A DNA stretch of 64,000 nt from Prorocentrum cordatum (lineage: Eukaryota > Sar > Dinophyceae > Prorocentrales > Prorocentraceae): the NCBI GenBank assembly GCA_963575745.1, contig CAUYUJ010017849.1, positions 541,423 through 605,422 of the forward strand, read 5' to 3'. Both the position numbers and the translations under genes were made by a program. Under the pieces are notes generated by a model. It had not been told where the DNA came from. It searched no databases and saw only the letters and a list, made by a program, of their open reading frames with translations. Positions within the stretch are counted from its first letter, which is position 1; each line of letters starts with the position of its first letter. Positions 50,415-60,755 of the stretch are shown in pieces.

Positions 50415-50680
50415 GGTCCGACATGCGAGTAAGGACTGACAGACTGACTGTGCGAATAAGGGGGAGATCTACGTCATGGTAAGGGATGGGGGGGGGGGGT
50501 AGGACGTCAGATATGACGCGCGCGCACCTAGCTTGACCGCGCCCCTCCCCCCCCCCCCCCCGCACGCCATCTATATCGCTATACCCCGCCCTGTCCTCCA
50601 CCTGTCACCGAGGCCGCCCATCTGCGCTGGGTGAATTCGAGGCCCCCATCATCTCAGCCCCATACTGCCGCTGCCTTTCC
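49445..50680. other. No supported gene; (GGA)n, poly-C and (GTC)n tracts
   Basis: (GGA)n at 49687-49736, poly-C of about 19 at 50202-50220, (GTC)n at 50380-50413, G and C runs at 50490 and 50550. Frames between them lack motifs. Confidence 0.45.
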
Positions 50681-50686
50681 AAGAAC

Positions 50687-51820
50687 TTAACGCTGGGCGC
50701 CGAACGCGTTCGGAAAGTGGCTCCGCATGACGGACAAAGCAAACTGCATCGGGTAGTCCTGCGATTGCTTCATCTCCCGCTTGTTTCCGTTGACCGCCTT
50801 CTTCCCGTTCGGGCGGGTGGCTGTCGTGTAGAGCGGCAGCTTCGCAGCCTCGGCCTTTTTCACGGCCGCTTTTGCAGTATTGACCTTCTTTGTGGGCGCC
50901 GACGACTTAGCTGTTTTGCTTTTTGCCTTCGACTTCGCCTTGGAGTGGGCCTTGGGCTTCGCCGCGGGCTCTGGGCAACTGAGCGCAACGCCTGGCATGA
51001 GCTCGGCGAACTTCGCCCCAACCATCTTGAGGTCTTCCAAAAGCGCCCCGACGCCCACGAGCAACGTGGGCTTCATGGAAGCGTGGCCGTAGTCGCCGAG
51101 GTTGATCGACAGCGGGAGGACGCTCGGGATCTCCACGAGGAGAGTCTGCATGTTAGGGGTCTCGAAGAACGTGGGCGATCTCGGCTGCTCGATGACCCAG
51201 CTGACGCCGAGGTTATTCGCGATGTAGCAGAGAAGCGCCATCCTGGCGTTAACCTCATTCCCTTCCTGAACAGGCTTACAAGCTTCATTGCCCATGATGT
51301 TACCTCTTCTACGCTTCGTCACGCTGCGGGACACCCACACCCAACTCGAACACTGGGGCCCAGCGAACATCAATCCAGGAGGTTTGATGCGCAACAGCGC
51401 GACGATCACAATGGCAAGGCCTGTGGTGGTGAGGATGTCCATATGATCGACGCACGTTCTGTCAATCGGCAGCACGTTGAGGCCTCCGAGCGTGCCCCAC
51501 TTGGTGATCCGCGCCCGGCCCGCGAACAAGTCGACGGCGTCGACGTTGCGCATCACCGTCAGTTTGGCGACGTCGCACCCTAGGGCTTGGCGGACTGCCG
51601 TTGGTATGAGGGCCACGATCTTTGCTGGAACCTCCCATGGCTCCCCTGGGAACTTCGCCGGGAAGAAGTTCCAGGTCCTGACGTTCTCTAGCGTTACGCT
51701 CGAAACACGAGCGGCGAGGTAGGAGCGTTCGAAATCAGGGAACGTCGCCGTCGGGGCCCCGCCGGCCACGAGAAAGGGCACAACGAGGACGCCGAAGGAC
51801 AAGAAGGGCGCCAACTTCAT
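50687..51820 (-). CDS. Methyltransferase-like protein with signal peptide, single exon
   Basis: 377 residues from the ATG at 51820. An N-terminal hydrophobic segment (KLAPFLSFGVLVVPFLVAGG) looks like a signal peptide. Next comes a domain with VDLFAGRAR (96-104), an acidic residue in VLPIDR, FAGPQCSSW (152-160) and VIEQP (209-213), in the order and rough spacing of motifs I, II, IV and VI of cytosine-C5 methyltransferases, though EQP replaces the usual ENV. The tail at about 287-331 is Lys/Ala-rich. Known: dinoflagellates carry many such DLFAG/GPPCSS proteins of unproven activity. The ATG lies 47 bp downstream of a relic spliced leader (51868-51888), there are no introns, and the upstream extension of the frame is only microsatellite, so a retroposed gene copy with this start is the simplest reading. 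Catalysis is not established. Confidence 0.75.
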   Translation of the reverse strand: MKLAPFLSFGVLVVPFLVAGGAPTATFPDFERSYLAARVSSVTLENVRTWNFFPAKFPGEPWEVPAKIVALIPTAVRQALGCDVAKLTVMRNVDAVDLFAGRARITKWGTLGGLNVLPIDRTCVDHMDILTTTGLAIVIVALLRIKPPGLMFAGPQCSSWVWVSRSVTKRRRGNIMGNEACKPVQEGNEVNARMALLCYIANNLGVSWVIEQPRSPTFFETPNMQTLLVEIPSVLPLSINLGDYGHASMKPTLLVGVGALLEDLKMVGAKFAELMPGVALSCPEPAAKPKAHSKAKSKAKSKTAKSSAPTKKVNTAKAAVKKAEAAKLPLYTTATRPNGKKAVNGNKREMKQSQDYPMQFALSVMRSHFPNAFGAQR

Positions 51821-51867
51821 GGCGGCCGGCAACCAATCAAAGATAAACGGTAAACCGCGATGCCCCA

Positions 51868-51888
51868 CTTGAGCCCAATGGCTGTGGG
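51868..51888 (-). other. Relic dinoflagellate spliced leader
   Basis: The minus strand reads CCCACAGCCATTGGGCTCAAG; its last 18 bases match the leader end GTAGCCATTTTGGCTCAAG with one gap and about three changes. A long pyrimidine tract precedes it on the same strand (51890-51935), as expected of a trans-splice acceptor region. Confidence 0.7.
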
Positions 51889-52089
51889 CGGGGTGGGGGG
51901 GGCGACGGAGGAGGAGGAAGGGGGGGAGAGACGAGGGCGGGGATGGGGTTGCCCTCCGCCCAATGAGGCAGGCCGCCGAACCACCAAGGGGCGAAATCCA
52001 TGCAACCAAAACCCGACACCACATGGCAAATACATGTAGCGAGCTGTGTGACGGCAGCCCGGACGAACCCCATACACCCCCATTCTTCA

Positions 52090-52303
52090 TCCCCCCGCCC
52101 TCCTCCTCCCCCTCCCCCCGCCTCCCCCCCCTCCTCCTTCTCCCCGTTTCCCCCGAATTCTCCCTCGTCCTCCTCCCCCTCCTCCTCCTCCCCCCCCTCC
52201 TCCTCTTCCTCATTATCATCATCATCATCCCCTCCTCCTCCCCCTCCTCCTCCTCCTCCTCCTCCTTCCTCGTAGTCATCATCACCGTCATCCTCATCAT
52301 CGC

Positions 52304-52346
<43 letters not shown>

Positions 52347-52475
52347 GCCATCGTCATCGTCATCATCATCATCGCCATCATCACCACCACCATCATCGCC
52401 ACGATCATCATCATCATCATCATCATCATCCGCTCCTAGATCCGCTCCAGGATCGGCCACCCCCGGACGACCCCC
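52090..52475. repeat. CTC and (CAT) microsatellite
   Basis: A CTCCTC tract passes into a CATCAT array with GCCATC variants. On the minus strand this is the Met/Glu/Asp-rich open stretch upstream of the methyltransferase-like gene. Confidence 0.9.
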
Positions 52476-52553
52476 AGAAATTCGGAGGTGTTTTTGTTTC
52501 TGACAACGCCTCCAAATTCCAAGCGAGCCCCAGATTCGCCCCAGACCATCATC

Positions 52554-52585
<32 letters not shown>

Positions 52586-52949
52586 TGTCATCATCATCAC
52601 CATATCATCATCACCACCACCACCATCATCACCATCTTCATCATCATCACCATCATCATCATCATCCGCTCCACGATCTGGCCCAGGATCCGCCCCAGGA
52701 ATGCCCCCCCCCGGACGACCCTCAGGAATTCGGAGGTGTGTTTTTTCTTTTCCCAAAAAACACCTCCGAATTCCAAGAAGGCCCCAGGATCCACCCCCAT
52801 GATCCGCCCCAGGCCAGGATCATCATCGTCATCGCCATCGTCATCATCGTAGGCATCAGTCAACATCATCGTCATCATCATCGTCGCCGTCGAAATCATC
52901 ATCATCGCCGTCGTCGTCATCATCAGAACCATAATAGTCATCATCATTG

Positions 52950-53004
<55 letters not shown>

Positions 53005-53190
53005 CATCGTTACTATTTCCATCCTCCTCCACCTCCTCATCATCACCCGCTCCAGGATCCGCTCCACGATCGCCCCCCCCCCGCCCCCGGACGACCCCGA
53101 GGAATTCGGAGGCGTTTTCCAGAAAACCCTTCCGAATGCCAAGATGGCTCCAGGGTCCGCACCAGGATCCGCCCCAGGCCAGGACCATCA
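52476..53190. repeat. Three hairpin modules separated by (CAT)n arrays
   Basis: Each module has CGCTCCAGGATC, CCCGGACGACCC and a hairpin of the type GGAATTCGGAGGTG / CACCTCCGAATTCC, at 52477-52519, 52725-52774 (best, 14 perfect pairs plus A/T) and 53101-53140, followed by GCCCCAGGATCCGCCCCAGG-like text. (CAT) arrays lie before, between and after them. Confidence 0.8.
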
Positions 53191-53191
53191 A

Positions 53192-53248
<57 letters not shown>

Positions 53249-53400
53249 CGTCATCACCGGCATCGGCATCGTCATCATCATCATTATTACCATCAGGATC
53301 ATCATTATCATAATCATCCTCATTTCCATCACCATCACCATCACCATCGCCATCATCATTTTCAACATCAACATCATGATAATGGCCTGCCCGGGAGGGG
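53190..53400. repeat. (CAT)n microsatellite
   Basis: CATCATCAT with CAC and CGT variants, closing the composite block. Confidence 0.9.
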
Positions 53401-54404
53401 GGGGGGACAACGCAAAATATTATTCACCCCGCCGACCCCCCCCCCCCCAGCCAGAAGCCCCCCCGGGCCTCGCGAGCACCCCTGTAGCCTCAGAGGGCCA
53501 CGTGAAATGTGAAGCAAGAACCTGCGTTGCTGCGTCCGCTCATCTTTCATGTTTTTCACCTTCTCCCCCTCCTCCTCCTCATCCTCCTCCTCTTTCTCAA
53601 CATGTTCCTATGTTTCCTCCTTCCCCTTTTTTCATAATTTTCCTCCTCCCCCCCCTCCTCCTCCTCCTCCCCCTCATCATCATCGTCATCACCATTCGCG
53701 TCTTCTTGCTCCACATATCCGTCTCTCTCCTGGCCCTTGTCCTCGCCATCCCCCGCTCGCCGTCAGGATGGGCGCCGCGGCCCCGAGCCTGCGACGATGA
53801 TGGCCCGTCCTCGTCGCCGAGGGAGGCCGCCTGCCCCGGGCTCGCGGGGGCGGGGGGCGGGGGGGGGGGCATGCGAAGGAGGAGGGGGCGGGGGCGAAGG
53901 AGCAGAAGGAGGACGGCTGGATCGGGATCGTCGGCGGCGCTGGTCAAACCGACCAAACACAGGAGAGGACGTCTTGTTTTGAATAATAAAACGTGAATGA
54001 CCAACCTCGCCCTGGACCCACGACGTGCCCGGACCGATTTTGTCCTCGCATGTGCTTTCAAGGGCCACCAAAGCAGCTGAGACGATACAGCTGCCAAGGT
54101 GGCAACACCGCGGTCGGCCCCCGCTGGCGATCAAAGTGTCGACAGTCACTGGTTATCCTGAAATGTCACGGCGGCGCTGCGACAAAATGTCGCGCAATGC
54201 GTCGCTGGAACATTGGCGCCCCGCGCTGGAATGTCCCAGCGGGCCCCTTGGGTCTCTTTGCCGGCGTAGCGCCGGAACCCTCTGGCGGGCTGACTACGGT
54301 CCCAATATACTGCCATCCGCCCACCTGGGCCCACCCTTCCCTATCCCAGTTCCCGCCGTCGTCACCGGGCGATTTTGCTCGGGGATGTTGCGGCGCCCCT
54401 CTCA
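53400..54404. other. 3' flank of the four-exon gene; no supported gene
   Basis: G and C runs (53396-53408, 53437-53449), a pyrimidine tract at 53560-53680 and a purine tract at 53840-53910. It should contain the 3' untranslated region of the gene ending at 54405. No AATAAA-type signal is evident, which is normal in dinoflagellates. Confidence 0.4.
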
Positions 54405-57400
54405 CTACTTCCCATCAAACTTCTTGAGAAGGGACGCCAAATCGCCCACGGGCGCAGCAACTTCGGGCTTGCTCCCTGAGGCCGGCGTGCTGCCCACTGC
54501 TGGAGAAGCATTTGAGGCCGGCGTGCTGCCCGCGCCCTCTGGTTTCTTGCCCTGCGGCGTCGTGTCTGCGCCCTCGGCTTTCTTGCCTGGCGCCTCATCC
54601 TTCTTCGCCGCTGCCCTCTTTGCCGCTGTCTTTGCTCTCTTCGCCACTGGCTCTCCGTCTGCCATGGCCTGTAGCTGGGTCTCCCAGCCCGCCGCAGCGG
54701 CCGCGCGCTTCTTGGCGGCGGCAGCGTCCTCTGCGATCTTCCCCGACTTCTCTTCCCAGCGGCGAAGCTTTGCGGGCATGGCGTCCTTCAGGCGCTTCTC
54801 GCCCTCCGCCCCCAGGAACCGCTGCGTGCCAGCCTCTATGTGGTCTTTAACGAAAGCCATCAAGATGTTCATGATCGTGTTCATGTGGTCCTGCGGGGCA
54901 CGCGCGACGGAGGCGCGCGCTTCTATGGTCAGCGGCCCGCTGCGGCGGCAATCGGGCGGCCCTGCCCCGCCTGCGGCCGAACTGCCAGGCAGGGCGGGTA
55001 GCGACGGACGGGGGGGTAGAACGGGAGGGGCGGGCGGGGGGGGCGCGGAAGCAGAGAGGGAAGGGCTAGGGGAGGGGTGGGGCAAGTGGACGGGCGAGAT
55101 GCTTGATCCCGCGATCCTTGTTCAGCGCCACGAACAGGGCCTTCGCGCCCATGAGCAGCGCGGTCTTGATCATCATGGCTGCGCCGGGCGAGAAATCGAT
55201 GAGGACGCCAGCGTCGCTGGCCCGCAAGAACTCGGCGCAGAGGTTCGGGTGCAACTCCATGTAGAAGAGCACCACGTTGCCCTTGCCGTCGATCTCCTCG
55301 CCATCCGCGATCTCCGCATCATCGCCTTCCTCCGCGTCGTCGCCTTCCTCCGCCTCGTTGGGCTCGTGAAGCCCGGCCTCCGTCTTCCTGCCGGCGTACT
55401 TGCCGTCGGCTTGGACTCCCCGGAAGATCTTCTCCCTCTCATGCGGCGGCACTTTGGTCATGTTCGCAAGCTCGAGCATAGGGATGGGGCGCGTCGTGCT
55501 GAAGGCAGTGTTGCCCTTCACGAAACGGCGGTCCTCGCCCTTGGCCGTCCTCTTCTTCTTGCGGGCCTGCAGGTAACTCTCGCGGAGGTCGACGGAGCCG
55601 GCCGGGGACCTGGAGGCGCGCAGCTTTTTCATGGCATCAGCGTCGTCTGGCTCCATGTGCAGCTCGTTCAGGAACAGTTTCGGCTTGTAGCTGAGCAGCT
55701 CTTTCATCATGCTCTCGAGGATGAACCTGTTCCTGCCGCTCAGCATGATGATCGCGTCGTCGTCGCCAGCAGCCTCGCACGCGGTCGACATTGCCAACTT
55801 CATGTGTGCATCATCGACGCCCGCTTTCATCCTGTAGGGGCTGCTGTACTTAGGGGGGTCCTTCGTAGCGTCGAGCCCAGAGTTCCACCAGAAGAGCTTG
55901 GTGACGCCGTCGCGCATGAAGCCAGGGGCTTTGACCTTATCTGGCAACTGGGGTTCCCCGTAGTGGTGCTTGACGACGTTTCTCCTGAGGAACTCTTCGG
56001 CGAGCTTGCCCGTCTCCTCCTTGAGCTGCGCCTTGCGCTGCTGACGGAGGTGCTCCAGCTCGTCTTCGGACAGGGGCGCCTCGTCCACGACTTCGGCGCC
56101 CTCGGGGTCGTCGGGCCCATGGCCGCCGCTCCCGCCCCCCACCTTGCCCGTGAGCGCCGGTCGCTCCGCGGCGTAGGCCGCATCGACATCGGCGAGGAGT
56201 TCCTTGATGAAGCCGACCTGCCCGAGGAGTGCCAGAAGAGTGCGACTTACGCCCTGTCCCCCTCTGCCCTAAACAAATCAAGATGGCCCCAGATGACCCC
56301 CTGCCCAGCGAGGGCCCATGGAGGCCAAGAAGCCCTCGGCGGGGAGGCGGGGAAGTGCATATATGATTCCCTCTGGCCCCCTCCCCCGCGAAGGACCCCT
56401 GGGGGCCCGGCAGCCTTGGAAAGCCCGCGTAGGTGGTCAGTAAAAACCCGGATGCGCCATGGCGCGTTATCAGTGGGGCACGAGGAATAGAATAGATACG
56501 TCACCAGCCCCCGGGAATGGCCACGGGGGCCCAGGAGACCTTGGCAAGCCCCTCCCCCGTCCAACCAGTGCTAAGGGGGTGCCCCGGGAAGCTCGCGGCC
56601 AGTTCTGCAAGCGAACCTGCAGCGGCGACGTCGCGCTGCTCAGGACCATCAAATTCTGGTACCGCTTGCCATCGAAAACGGGCCAGAAGATCTCCTGGAC
56701 GATCTTCTCGACCGACTCCTGCGCGTGGATGGGCAGCTCCGCGATCTCGTCCACCGCCGTCCCGTCCAGCTTGCGGCCGACAGGGTGGGCCGCATGGAAT
56801 GCCTTGAACGTCTTGAACGCCGAGAGCAAGGATTCGCATGCCGGGAACCGCGCGAAAATGGCCGCTGGGATCTTGTTCATGCAGGCCAGCGCGCGGGCGT
56901 GTTCAGCCACGTACCTGCCCCCCCGGAGCGAATGCCCGCGGAGGAGAGCGATGTGCAAGTTTTCAGCAGCGTCGCGCAGGAAATTGGGATCGGGCAGCGC
57001 GGCACAGAACGCGTCCAAATATTTCGGTGACTCCTGGATGGAAACAGCCGGATTCCGTCTCCCGAAGATCTCCTCGTTGCGCTCGAACCACCACAATGCG
57101 CTCTCCATGTGAGCGGGTCTGCCCGGGTCCGCCACGGCCATGCTCAACCTACGCAGAACGCGCAAGTGCAAGCGGATGTTCTTGACGCCCATCGTGGTCT
57201 CCGAGTTGGCCCATTTGATGGTGCGGAGCATGTCCGCCACTTCCTGCAGGCATGTAAGCAGGGGGCAAATAAAAAGGTCAGCGGGTTGGTAGACGTGGGA
57301 GGGCGATTACAGAGGCGAGGCGGGCAGGTGGGTAGGTGGGCCGGAAGGGCGGCGAGAGCAATCCTGGGCATTACCACTGCCGGTGGCCTTGGCGCGCTCC

Positions 57401-58068
57401 ATCAGCTGGACAAGTTCCCGGCCACGCTGCAAGACACTGTGCCCGATGTCTTCCGCGGCCTTCTCGTCGTTCTCGTTCAGCTGGTAGGCCACGACGAGCT
57501 TGCGGTCCGCCTGCGCGTCGGTGCTGTCGCCGCGCAGCAACGCGAAATGCATGTGGACGTTGTTGAAGACCCTGCGCCAGCTCTCAACGGCCGGGGCAGT
57601 CAAAATGTCGGTGACACCTGCTGCATTAGCTGCGTCCCGAAACGCAGATATCCAAGCGAACAAGTACCGGTCGAGGTTGAGCCTCTGGAAGGTACCCATG
57701 TCCGACTCCTCGAGCGGTGCCCGATACATGGCCATCTCCATGATCACCCCGGGGGGCGGGAATGGAGGCGCTTCCCCGTTGTCCGTGGTCTGCATGAAGA
57801 ACTCCTTCGTACGAGCCACAGCCCCCTGCAATGGCCACACGCCAGGTATTGCAGTTGCCTCAAAGTTAATGAACGACATGGGGACTTCGGCTGTGAAGTC
57901 GCTGCGGTCGTGCTTCTTACTCTTACTGATCAGCATGTTCACCTTGATCTTCATATCGGGGCCGAGCGGCTGATGAAAATTGACCTTCATGGGCTTGATG
58001 AAATCGAGAAGCTCGTTGACCCATTCAGGGCGCTCCCTGCAATAAGCGGGGGCGCTCTCGTCCGCCAT
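54405..58068 (-). CDS. Four-exon gene, 986-residue protein of unknown family
   Basis: Exons on the minus strand: 58068-57375, 57239-56617, 56217-55092 and 54922-54405. Introns of 135, 399 and 169 bp start GT and end AG (G|GTAATG...GAAG|T; CAG|GTTCGC...GCAG|GTCGG; C|GTCCAC...CATAG|AA). Lengths and phases (1, 0, 1) join into one uninterrupted frame of 987 codons. The protein starts MADESAPAYCRERPEW. Exons 1-2 look helical and globular (for example RRVFNNVHMHFALLRGDS, KLDGTAVDEIAELPIHAQES). Exon 3 has an acidic linker and NRFILESMMKELLSYKPKLF. Exon 4 ends in an Ala/Lys-rich tail with a KRAKTAAKRAAAKK stretch resembling a nuclear signal. I recognise no family. Intron 1 may end a few bases differently (CTGCAG at 57244), but only the junction given keeps the frame. 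Confidence 0.75.
56218..56616 (-). other. Intron 2 of the four-exon gene, with internal repeats
   Basis: Both ends show GCAG|GT, so the splice junctions carry a short direct repeat, as often seen in dinoflagellate introns. Inside, GGCCC...CCTTGG.AAGCCC-like phrases recur about three times (near 56310, 56410 and 56535). Confidence 0.55.
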
Positions 58069-58127
58069 GGGCAAGCACGCGCAGGCCGGCAACGAGTCGC
58101 AGATAAATGCGCGACCGAAGTGCCCCA

Positions 58128-58143
58128 CTTGAACCTGCATTGC
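58128..58143 (-). other. Decayed relic spliced leader upstream of the four-exon gene
   Basis: The minus strand reads GCAATGCAGGTTCAAG against GCCATTTTGGCTCAAG, 11 of 16 identical. It is followed by TGGGGCA, exactly as at 51868, and preceded by a pyrimidine tract (58145-58230). Weak alone; the shared leader context strengthens it. Confidence 0.5.
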
Positions 58144-58399
58144 CATGGAAGGAGGAAAAGGAGGGGGAGTTGAGCAGAAAGGGAAGGGCGAGACGGAGGA
58201 GGATAACGAGGAGGAGAAGGAGGAGACAGAAGGGTGGGGAATGGGGATGCTATTTCTCTTGCCGCCCCTTCCTCCCTGAAGGGGCTGGGCCCCGAAGCAT
58301 CGGGGGCAAAACCCATGAAGGCTGTCCGCTGTGTGCAGCCAACCGGGGTCCCTATCTGGACCCTGGGACCATACGGGAAACATCCGAAATGCCAAACCG

Positions 58400-58460
58400 T
58401 CCCTGGTCTCGGCATCGCTCGGACGTGTGCATTTTTCGTCGTCGCCGTCGTCGTCGAAGA

Positions 58461-58507
<47 letters not shown>

Positions 58508-59230
58508 TCGACGTCGTTGTCATCGTTGTCAGCGTCGTCGTCGTGGTCGTCGTCGTGGTCGTCGTCGCGGTCGTCGTCGTCGTCGTCGTCGCCGCCTCCG
58601 AGGTCGTCGTCGGCGGTCGATGTCCAGCGCCGTCGCACGACGACGACGACGACGACGACGAAAAATGCACACGTCCGAGCGATGCCGAGACCCTCCTCCC
58701 GGGGCCCGGGGACGGCATCCACGGGCCGAAAACGGCGAAAAGACTTCTCGAACCTCGAAGTTCGATCGTTGATCGTCGGACGACGACGACGACGACGAAA
58801 AATGCACACGTCCGAGCGATGCCGAGATCCTCCTCCCCCAGAGGACGGGCCGAGGCCAGAGCACCCGGATCGATTTTTGACGGTCCCGGGGCCCGCGGAC
58901 ACCATCCAGGGGCCGAAAACGGCGAGAAACGTCCCCGAACCTTGAAGCTCGATAGTCGATCGTCGAGCGACGGCGACGACGACGACGACGACACCGACGC
59001 CGACGCCGACGACGACGAAAAATGCACTTGTCCGAGCGATGCCGAGATCGTCCTCCCCCCAGGACGACCGACATCGATTCAAAATCGGTCCCCGGACCCC
59101 TCCCGAGGTCTATCCGACGTAGTTTTTTCACCCCGGATCGAATTTTGACGCTCCCGGGGCCCGCGGACGGCATCCAGGGGCCGAACCTCGAAGTTCGATC
59201 GTCGATCGTCGGACGACGACGACGCCGACG
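58400..59230. repeat. Module array: GAAAAATGCACACGTCCGAG boxes, (GAC)n/(GTC)n and GGCATCCAGGGGCCGAAAAC boxes
   Basis: The 31-bp box ending CGATGCCGAGA occurs at 58661-58690, 58797-58828 and 59018-59048, and inverted at 58407-58437. (GTC)n after the first and (GAC)n before the second make a large potential hairpin (58407-58690). A second box, GACGGTCCCGGGGCCCGCGG plus GGCATCCAGGGGCCGAAAAC, occurs near 58690, 58870, 59148 and again at 61925. Confidence 0.8.
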
Positions 59231-59349
59231 ACGAGAAGGGGCCGAGGCCAGAGCACCCTGGGCCCCCCCCGGGCTTCCGCTGTCCGCGGTTCGCACTCGA
59301 CGAGGCCCGCGAACAGCGTGGACTCCACCTGCGGGGGTCCCCGGGTCCC

Positions 59350-60755
59350 CGGCGGCCGCCGGCGAAACGTTCTCCTCGCGCGCGCCGCTTGCCGCGTGCT
59401 GCCAGCCAAGGCGCGCCGCGAGGACAGAATTTAACACGCCACCCTCGTGTTAAATTCTGTCCTTGGGGTCGTCGGGGCTTCGGCGGCCGCCGGCGAAACG
59501 TTCTCCTCGCGCGCGCCGCGTGCCGCGCCGCCAGCCAAGGCGCGCCACGAGGACAGAATTTAACACGCCACCCTCGTGTTAAATTGTGCCCTTGGGGTCC
59601 CTGGGCCCTCGGCGGCCGCCGGCGAAACGTTCTCCTCGCGCGCGCCGCGTGCCGCGGGCTTCCGGCGAAGGCGCGCCACGAGGACAGAATTTAACACGCC
59701 ACCCTCGTGTTAAATTCTGTCCTTGAGGTCCTCGGCGGCAGCCGGCGAAACGTTCTCGTCGCGCGCGCCGCTTGCCGCGTGCTGCCAGCGAAGGCGCGCC
59801 ACGAGGACAGAATTTAACACGCCACCCTCGTGTTAAATTCTGTCCTTGGGGTCCCCGGGTCCTCGGCGGCCGCTGGCGAAACGTTCTCCTCGCGCGCGCC
59901 GCGTGCCGCGTTCTGCCAGCCAAGGCGCGTCACGAGGACAGAATTTAACACGCCACCCTCGTGTTAAATTCTGTCCTTGGGGTCCCCGGGTCCTCGGCGG
60001 CCGCCGGCGAAACGCTCTCCTCGCGCGCGCCGCGTGCCGCGGGCTTCCAGCCGAGGCGCGCCGCGAGGAAAGAATTTAAGACGCCACCCTCGTGTTAAAT
60101 TCTGTCCTTGGGGTCCTCGGGCCCTCGGCGGCCGCCGGCGAAACGTTCTCCTCGCGCGCGCCGCTTGCCGCGTTCTGCCAGCGAAGGCGCGCCACGAGGA
60201 CAGAATTTAACACGCCACCCTCGTGTTAAATTGTGCCCGTGGGGTCCCTGGGCCCTCGGCGGCCGCCGGCGAAACGTTTTCCTCGCGCGCGCCGCGTGCC
60301 GCGGGCTTCCAGCCGAGGCGCGCCACGAGGACAGAATTTAACACGCCACCCTCGTGTTAAATTCTGTCCTTGGGGTCCTCGGGCCCTCGGCGGCCGCCGG
60401 CGAAACGTTCTCCTCGCGCGCGCCGCGTGCCACCAGCCGCCAGCGAAGGCGCGCCGCGAGGGAAGAATTTAACACGCCACCCTCGTGTTAAATTCTGTCC
60501 TTGGGGTCCCTGGGTTCTCGGCGGCCGCCGGCGAAGCGTTCTCCTCGCGCGCGCCGCGCGCCGCGAGCTGCCAGCGAAGGTGCGCCACGAGGACAGAATT
60601 TAACACGCCACTCTCGTGTTAAATTGCGCCCTTGAGGTCCTCGAAGGCCGCCGGCGAAACGTTCTCCTCGCGCGCGCCGCTTGCCGCGTGCTGCCGGCGA
60701 AGGCGCGCCACGAGGACAGAATTTAACACGCCACACTCGTGTTAAATTCTGTTCT
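59350..60755. repeat. Left array of a 131-bp unit (about 11 copies)
   Basis: Anchor GGACAGAATTTAACACG starts at about 59422, 59551, 59682, 59805, 59936, 60067, 60198, 60329, 60460, 60591 and 60716. Each unit holds the palindrome GGACAGAATTTAACACG-CCACCCT-CGTGTTAAATTCTGTCC, then GGCGGCCGCCGGCGAAACG and CGCGCGCGCCG. Copies are highly similar. Confidence 0.95.

Noticed and set aside
58069-59082. Upstream extension of the four-exon gene's first frame to 59082
   Set aside because: The extension is (GTC)n and module sequence lying 5' of the relic leader; the ATG at 58068 is the first sensible start after it.
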